This document shows positions 59,674 through 64,000 of a stretch of 64,000 bases of DNA, in pieces. The stretch is taken from NCBI RefSeq assembly GCF_016863655.1, contig NZ_BOPH01000023.1, positions 1 through 64,000 of the forward strand, in the 5' to 3' direction. This DNA comes from Virgisporangium ochraceum (lineage in GTDB: Bacteria > Actinomycetota > Actinomycetes > Mycobacteriales > Micromonosporaceae). The position numbers and the translations under genes are program-made. Each line of letters opens with the position of its first letter. Positions within the stretch are counted from its first letter, which is position 1. The notes beneath the pieces are model-generated. The model searched no databases. It saw only the letters and a program-made list of their open reading frames with translations, and was not told the origin of the DNA.

Positions 59674-60516
59674 ATGACCCGCATGACCGAACCTCCGGTC
59701 CGGTACCTGCCGGGTCGGCCCGCCGTGGGTCTGGCGGCGACCACGGTGGTCACGGCGGGTCTGGTCGCGCTGCTGGCGCTCGGCGCCACCCTCCTCAGCG
59801 TCCGCGACCTCGACCCGCTCGGCCTGCTCGCGGTCGCCGTCCTGGGCGGCAGCGCACAGACCGCACGGCGCGCCTGGGTGCGGCTGCGCACCGCGCGGAG
59901 GGTGCGTGACCAGGTGCCGGCGCGGCTGCTGCGCCAGCGCTGGCACGGCGACCCCACCGCCGCCGGCGCCGACGAGTACCGCGCCCTGCGCCCGATCGGC
60001 ATGGCCCGCTCCGACGTCGTGCGGCGCACCGAGGACCTGCTGCGCCCGTTGACCGACATCCCCAGCGTCCGGATCTTCCGCGGCGTCCAGGTCGGCGGCG
60101 CCACGCGGCCGGCCGGCGCGGGCGACGGCGCCGGGCGGCCGCGGATCCTCGCCGCCTTCGCGGTGACCGCCGGGCGGCTGGTGCTCGTCGTCGAACCGGT
60201 CGCCTGGCCGCCCGGCCGGTACCTGATGGACGCGACCGGCCAGCTCCGCTGCGACGGCCGGTTCATCGGGCAGAGCGCCGGCCCGCTCGTCTCGGGGGTG
60301 GCCGCACTGCGTGACCGGCTTCCGCGCACCCACCGCGTGCGGGCGCTCGTCGTCGTCCACCCCATCGCCGACGGCGCCGTCAGCCTTCCCGTCCCCACGA
60401 AGGAAGTGGCATGGACCCTCGCTCGCGATCTACCTACCACGATGCGTACCGAACTGGCCCGCCACCCGCGAACCGTCAGCCGGCACACCGTCGCCACGCT
60501 CGCCGTCGACGGCTGA
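59674..60516 (+). CDS. Hypothetical membrane protein with NERD-like region
   Basis: A 280-residue protein. Two transmembrane helices lie at about 18-60 (TVVTAGLVALLALGATLL, LGLLAVAVLGG). The cytoplasmic part from about 150 (RILAAFAVTAGRLVLVVEPVAWPPGRYLMD in pieces, RVRALVVVHPIADG) recalls actinobacterial NERD domains, but the catalytic D-x-D/K signature is not clear. ATG 59674 used; ATG 59683 is an alternative. Its end overlaps the next gene by 106 bp in a different frame. Confidence 0.6.
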   Translation: MTRMTEPPVRYLPGRPAVGLAATTVVTAGLVALLALGATLLSVRDLDPLGLLAVAVLGGSAQTARRAWVRLRTARRVRDQVPARLLRQRWHGDPTAAGADEYRALRPIGMARSDVVRRTEDLLRPLTDIPSVRIFRGVQVGGATRPAGAGDGAGRPRILAAFAVTAGRLVLVVEPVAWPPGRYLMDATGQLRCDGRFIGQSAGPLVSGVAALRDRLPRTHRVRALVVVHPIADGAVSLPVPTKEVAWTLARDLPTTMRTELARHPRTVSRHTVATLAVDG

Positions 60517-61370
60517 TCGGCGGCGACGGGCTCGTCGACCGCGCGGCCCCGCTGGGCCACCGGCGCGGCGCCGCCCGACCGCCGCACCGCGACCGCGTCG
60601 AGGTCGCGGACCCGGAGGACAGCCTCGACCCGGTCGCGGCGGCCCGCCGGGCGGTGCTGCTCGCCCCCGACCGGGCGGAGTGCCACGTGCGGCTGGCCGA
60701 CGCGTTCGACGACCTGGGCAACTGGCGGGAGGCGCTGCGCTGGTACCGCACCGCGCGCCGGCTCGAGCCGGGCTGGGCGGTGCCGCAGCTCGGCGCCGCG
60801 GCCGTGCACCTGCGGCTCGGTGCGTCCGGCGCCGCCCTGGAGATCCTGGAGCAGCTCTACCGGCGCACCGACGGCGCCGAGCCGGTCGGCGACCACTGGG
60901 CCGCCGCGCTCGCCGCGGTCGCCGAGCAGGTGCCGGTCGTCCGCGAGGACGACGTGTACTTCATCACCCGGCGGGCGGAGATCCGCGGGATGCTGCCGCC
61001 GCTGGCCCGGGCCCTCGCCGTCGCCACCGACCCCGACCTGGTCGACCGGCTCACCCGCATCCGCCGCTACGTGCGCCGGTGCCGGCGCCGCGAGCTCACC
61101 GTGCACTGGCTGCGCCACCCCGGCAACCCGTGGCCGGCCCGCGCGCTCGCCGGTCTGTGCGGCGGCGCGCTGCTCGCCGCCGCGTACCTGACGACGGGCA
61201 CCCGGTCGCTGCTGGTGCTCGCGGGCGCGCTGGGCGCGCTGGGCGCCTACGCCGCGGCCCGGTCGGTGCTGATCCCGCGGTGGCGGCTCAACGGGTGGGC
61301 CTACGAGCGGCAGGCCGAGGGGCGCGCCGTCGCTCAACCGGCCAGCGTTCCGGACGGCTCGGTGGCGTAG
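60411..61370 (+). CDS. TPR-containing membrane protein
   Basis: A 319-residue protein. TPR-type helices cover about residues 78-150 (AARRAVLLAPDRAECHVRLAD, GNWREALRWYRTARRLEPGW). Two hydrophobic helices lie near 245-290. The ATG at 60411 has GAAGGAAG 5 bases upstream, but the first 60 residues are Arg/Pro-rich and overlap the preceding gene by 106 bp, so the true start may be a GTG further down. It may pair with the NERD-like protein. The 3' end overlaps the convergent STAND gene by 37 bp. Confidence 0.6.
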   Translation: MDPRSRSTYHDAYRTGPPPANRQPAHRRHARRRRLIGGDGLVDRAAPLGHRRGAARPPHRDRVEVADPEDSLDPVAAARRAVLLAPDRAECHVRLADAFDDLGNWREALRWYRTARRLEPGWAVPQLGAAAVHLRLGASGAALEILEQLYRRTDGAEPVGDHWAAALAAVAEQVPVVREDDVYFITRRAEIRGMLPPLARALAVATDPDLVDRLTRIRRYVRRCRRRELTVHWLRHPGNPWPARALAGLCGGALLAAAYLTTGTRSLLVLAGALGALGAYAAARSVLIPRWRLNGWAYERQAEGRAVAQPASVPDGSVA

Positions 61371-62380
61371 GCGCGCAGCAGCGCCGGCAGCGCCGACCCC
61401 GACCGCAGCTCGGCGGCCAGCCGGGACAGCGGCTGGTCGGGCCGTGCCGCCGCGTACGTGGCCACCACCGCGAGCGCGATCGGCAGGCCGCGACAGTGGT
61501 CGGCGAGGTCACGCACGGCCCGCGGCTCGGCGGCGGCCCGCGCCGCGCCGGTCCGGGCCGTCAGGAGGGCGCGCGCGTCGCGTGGCGGCAGGGGCTCCAC
61601 CGGGACCGGCACAGCGACGGCCGACACCACGAGCCCGACCAGCGCGGACCGGCTCGTCACCAGACCCAGGCAACCGGACGCGGTCGGCAGCAGCGGCCGC
61701 ACCTGTGCCGCGTCGCGCGCGTCGTCGAGCAGCACGATCAGGCGCCGGTCGGCGAGCAGGCTGCGGTACAGGCCGGTCCGCGCGTCGGTGCCGGGTGGGA
61801 TGCGGTCGGCGCGGACCCCGAGCGCGCACAGCAGGTCGTGGAGCACCTCCGCCGGCCGCGCCGGCACGGCCGCCGACCCGCGCAGGTCGGCGTACAGCTG
61901 CCCACCGGGGAACCGCGCGGCGACCCGGTGCGCGAAGCGCACGGCGAGCGCGGTCTTGCCGACCCCGGGCACCCCGGTGAGCGCGGCGACCGCGGCCCGG
62001 CGGCGGTGCAGCAGGTCGTCCAGGGTCGCGAGGTGCGCCGTGCGCCCGGTGAACCCGGCGACGTCGGCGGGCAGCTGGGCCGGCACCGGCCAGTCGACCG
62101 GCGGGGGCGGGCCGGCGGCCCCGTCCGGGTCGACCTCGGCGACGTCGACGCCGAGCCCGGCGGCGATGAGCCGGATCGTGGCCGGCCGGGGCCGCAGCGT
62201 CCGGCCGCTCTCGATGTAGCGGATGGTCCGCGCGCTCAGCCCGGACCGCACCGCAAGCTCCTCCTGGGAGATCCCGGACCGCCGCCGGTACCTCCGAATC
62301 CGCTCCCTCAGCACGGGACCGATCGTGTCAACCGCCGATGTCCGCCGGCTTGCCGGGACGGGCGGGGCGTCGTCGGGCAT
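61334..62380 (-). CDS. XRE helix-turn-helix/NB-ARC protein lacking an effector region
   Basis: A 348-residue STAND protein. An XRE helix-turn-helix lies at residues 24-80 (GISQEELAVRSGLSARTIRYIESG), then NB-ARC from about 108 with P-loop GVPGVGKTAL (136-145), Walker B LIVLLDDARD and LVTSRSALVGL. It stops right after LPIALAVVATYAA and LPALLRAYATE, where relatives continue into the winged-helix and TPR regions. It is thus short for the family: either truncated or a minimal switch. It starts 6 bp after the upstream STAND gene, whose stop TGAGG forms part of its ribosome binding site. Confidence 0.75.
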   Translation of the reverse strand: MPDDAPPVPASRRTSAVDTIGPVLRERIRRYRRRSGISQEELAVRSGLSARTIRYIESGRTLRPRPATIRLIAAGLGVDVAEVDPDGAAGPPPPVDWPVPAQLPADVAGFTGRTAHLATLDDLLHRRRAAVAALTGVPGVGKTALAVRFAHRVAARFPGGQLYADLRGSAAVPARPAEVLHDLLCALGVRADRIPPGTDARTGLYRSLLADRRLIVLLDDARDAAQVRPLLPTASGCLGLVTSRSALVGLVVSAVAVPVPVEPLPPRDARALLTARTGAARAAAEPRAVRDLADHCRGLPIALAVVATYAAARPDQPLSRLAAELRSGSALPALLRAYATEPSGTLAG

Positions 62381-62386
62381 GTTTCC

Positions 62387-64000
62387 TCACGTTGTCCGGG
62401 TGCGGGCGCCGTCGACGGGTGCGGCGGGCGCGCCGTTGTCTGCCGCTTTCTGCCGCCCCGCCGGCCCGCCCGGCGTGCGGGTCAGCTTGCCGCGGACGAC
62501 CGTCGCGTCGTCGTGGCACAGCTCGTCGAGCAGGTCCAGGGCCGCCGACCACGCCGCCCGGGCCGCGTCGACGTCGCCGGCGGCCCGGTGGGCGTCGCCG
62601 AGCCAGTGGTAGGCGTCGGCCTCGGAGTACCGGTCGCCGATCTCCCGGTGCAGGGCGGCGGCGCGGGTGAAGTGCCCGGCGGCGGTGCGTGGCCCGCCCC
62701 GGCGCAGGTGGGCGCGGCCGAGCTGGTCGAGCGTGTCGGCGCGGCCGTACGGGTCGACGAGGTCCTGGTGCAGGTCCCACGCCCGGCCGAGGACGTCGAG
62801 CGCGTGCCCGGGGTCACCGAGGTCGACGAGGTGCCGGCCGGCGCTGGCGAGCGCGTGGACGACGCCCCGCCGGTCGCCGAGCTCCTCGAACATGGCCAGG
62901 GCGCGCTCCGCGTGCCCCAGCGCCTCCCGGTGGTCGCCGCGGAGCCCGGTGATCCAGCTGCGGCTGAGCGTCAGCCGGGCGAGGCCGGCGGGGTCGGCCA
63001 GGACCTCGTGCTGTGCCACGGCCCGGTCGAGGTGGCCGAGGGCGTCGTCGTACCGGTTCAGCCGTGCGTACGCGAAGGCGTAGCCGCGGTGGGTCAGCTC
63101 GAGCGCGAGGGGGTCACCGAGCCGGCGCGCCGACGCCAGGGCCAGCTCCTGCGTCGCGCACCACTCGGAGAGCCGGCCGCGGAACTCGAAGTACCGCCAC
63201 AGCCCCCAGGCGAACTGCCACACGTGCGCGTCGAGCCCGGCCCGGGCCGCCTGCGCGATCACGGCCAGCAGCACCGGAAGCTCGGTGTCGAGCCAGTCCT
63301 GCCCCCGGTCGTGGCCGGTGAACGTCACGGTGGTGACCCCTGGCCCGGCCGGCACCGCCGGCAGCCGCCGGGCCTGCGGCGACTCCAGGTGGTCGATCCC
63401 GGTGACCGCCCGCAGGTAGTGGTCGGCGACCCGGCGAACGGCGGCCGTGCTCCCGGCCGGGTCACCGGCGGCGAGGGTGGCGGCGTAGGCGCGCAGCAGG
63501 TCGTGGAACGAGTACCGGCCGGGCACGTGTTCGGTGACCAGGTGGGCCTCGGCGAGCCCGTGCAGCGCGGAGCGGGCGTCGCCCACCGGGGCGCCGAGCA
63601 GGCTGGCCGCCGCCGCCACGTCGAGGTCGGGCCCCGGGTGCACGGCGAGCAGCCGGAACAGCCGGGCCTGCGCGGGCGGCAGCCCCCGGTAGGACCACGA
63701 CAGCACCGTGCGCACCTCGTCGCCCGACGGTCCGGTCGCCAGGTCGCGGGCGATCGCCGTGAGCGGGAACGCCGGCCGGCCCGCTGCGTACGCCGCGACG
63801 ACCGCGAGCGCGAGGGGCAGCCCGGCGCACCGGTCGACGATCTCGTCGGCCGCGCCGGGGTCGGCGTCGACCCGGGCCCGGCCGAGCCGGCGCACCAGCA
63901 GGTCGCACGCCTCCACCGGCGGCAGCAGGTCGAGGGGCACCGGCCGCGCGCCGGCGGTCGCGATGAGGCCGCCGAGCCGGTCGCGGCTGGTCACGACGGT
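62387..64000 (-). CDS. STAND regulator (NB-ARC/TPR), 5' end beyond the window
   Basis: The last 537 residues of an AfsR-like STAND protein; the start lies past position 64000. The visible part begins in the NB-ARC region at TVVTSRDRLGGL, continues with LPLALAVVAAYAAGRP, the winged helix VLSWSYRGLPPAQARLFRLLAVHPGPDLD in pieces, YSFHDLLRAYAATL, and then a run of TPR units to about residue 500. The tail is acidic-poor and ends DGARTRTT. It is very similar in its NB-ARC part to the next gene, suggesting duplication. Operon with that gene. Confidence 0.85.
   Translation of the reverse strand, partial: TVVTSRDRLGGLIATAGARPVPLDLLPPVEACDLLVRRLGRARVDADPGAADEIVDRCAGLPLALAVVAAYAAGRPAFPLTAIARDLATGPSGDEVRTVLSWSYRGLPPAQARLFRLLAVHPGPDLDVAAAASLLGAPVGDARSALHGLAEAHLVTEHVPGRYSFHDLLRAYAATLAAGDPAGSTAAVRRVADHYLRAVTGIDHLESPQARRLPAVPAGPGVTTVTFTGHDRGQDWLDTELPVLLAVIAQAARAGLDAHVWQFAWGLWRYFEFRGRLSEWCATQELALASARRLGDPLALELTHRGYAFAYARLNRYDDALGHLDRAVAQHEVLADPAGLARLTLSRSWITGLRGDHREALGHAERALAMFEELGDRRGVVHALASAGRHLVDLGDPGHALDVLGRAWDLHQDLVDPYGRADTLDQLGRAHLRRGGPRTAAGHFTRAAALHREIGDRYSEADAYHWLGDAHRAAGDVDAARAAWSAALDLLDELCHDDATVVRGKLTRTPGGPAGRQKAADNGAPAAPVDGARTRTT

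Overview
The window is chromosomal DNA from a high-GC (roughly 70-75% by eye), GTG-rich actinomycete with many 4-bp ATGA/GTGA gene overlaps. AfsR/SARP-type and STAND regulators, an actinobacterial-type QcrB fragment, an MbtH protein, a CebR-type operator and a DmdR/IdeR-type iron box point to a soil filamentous actinomycete (Pseudonocardiales, Micromonosporales or Streptomyces relatives). The genus cannot be fixed from sequence alone. No rRNA, tRNA, CRISPR array, transposase or phage gene was seen.

Layout. 0-9.4 kb: HxlR regulator with a divergent aldo/keto reductase and a frameshifted hypothetical; secreted CocE/NonD hydrolase; a three-gene run of EEP phosphohydrolase, C-terminal half of cytochrome b (QcrB) and a sugar-binding-domain diguanylate cyclase; SDR; MOSC protein. 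9.4-13.6 kb: FtsX-type ABC exporter facing its PadR regulator. 13.6-19 kb: alpha/beta hydrolase, then an operon of ECF sigma, membrane anti-sigma, ABC ATPase, ABC permease and membrane protein. 19-31.7 kb: secreted cyclophilin, DoxX-like protein, vanadium-type haloperoxidase, HAD protein, AfsR regulator with a phosphotransferase, a cellulose-type LPMO under a perfect CebR box, methyltransferase, AlkD-like glycosylase, phosphoribosyltransferase, lipoprotein. 31.8-33.8 kb: iron-box-controlled DesC/IucB-like acyltransferase pair and a methyltransferase.

33.8-46.8 kb is the centrepiece: a five-gene, tightly coupled minus-strand operon for a PUFA-synthase/hglE-like iterative lipid synthase. The order is (PfaD-type ER)-KS-AT-ACP-KR, then KS-AT-DH-PPTase, a free ACP, an alpha/beta hydrolase and a UGT-type glycosyltransferase. 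It holds all activities for a reduced or partly unsaturated acyl chain, self-pantetheinylation, release and glycosylation. The predicted product is a glycosylated specialised lipid whose structure cannot be read from sequence.

47-64 kb: YdeI/VOC operon facing a WYL regulator, DUF6585-like protein, quinone-oxidoreductase-like dehydrogenase, DUF2306 protein, two-component system, orphan MbtH protein, FAD monooxygenase facing its TetR repressor, a previously easy-to-miss 55-residue secreted peptide facing an NrtR-type Nudix regulator, a second AfsR regulator, a NERD-like/TPR pair, and two adjacent STAND (NB-ARC) regulators, the last cut by the window edge.

Recurring themes are divergent regulator/target pairs with visible palindromic operators, short tandem duplications near stop codons, and an over-represented 13-bp palindrome, GTCCACTGTGGAC, found inside coding regions in more than one reading frame.
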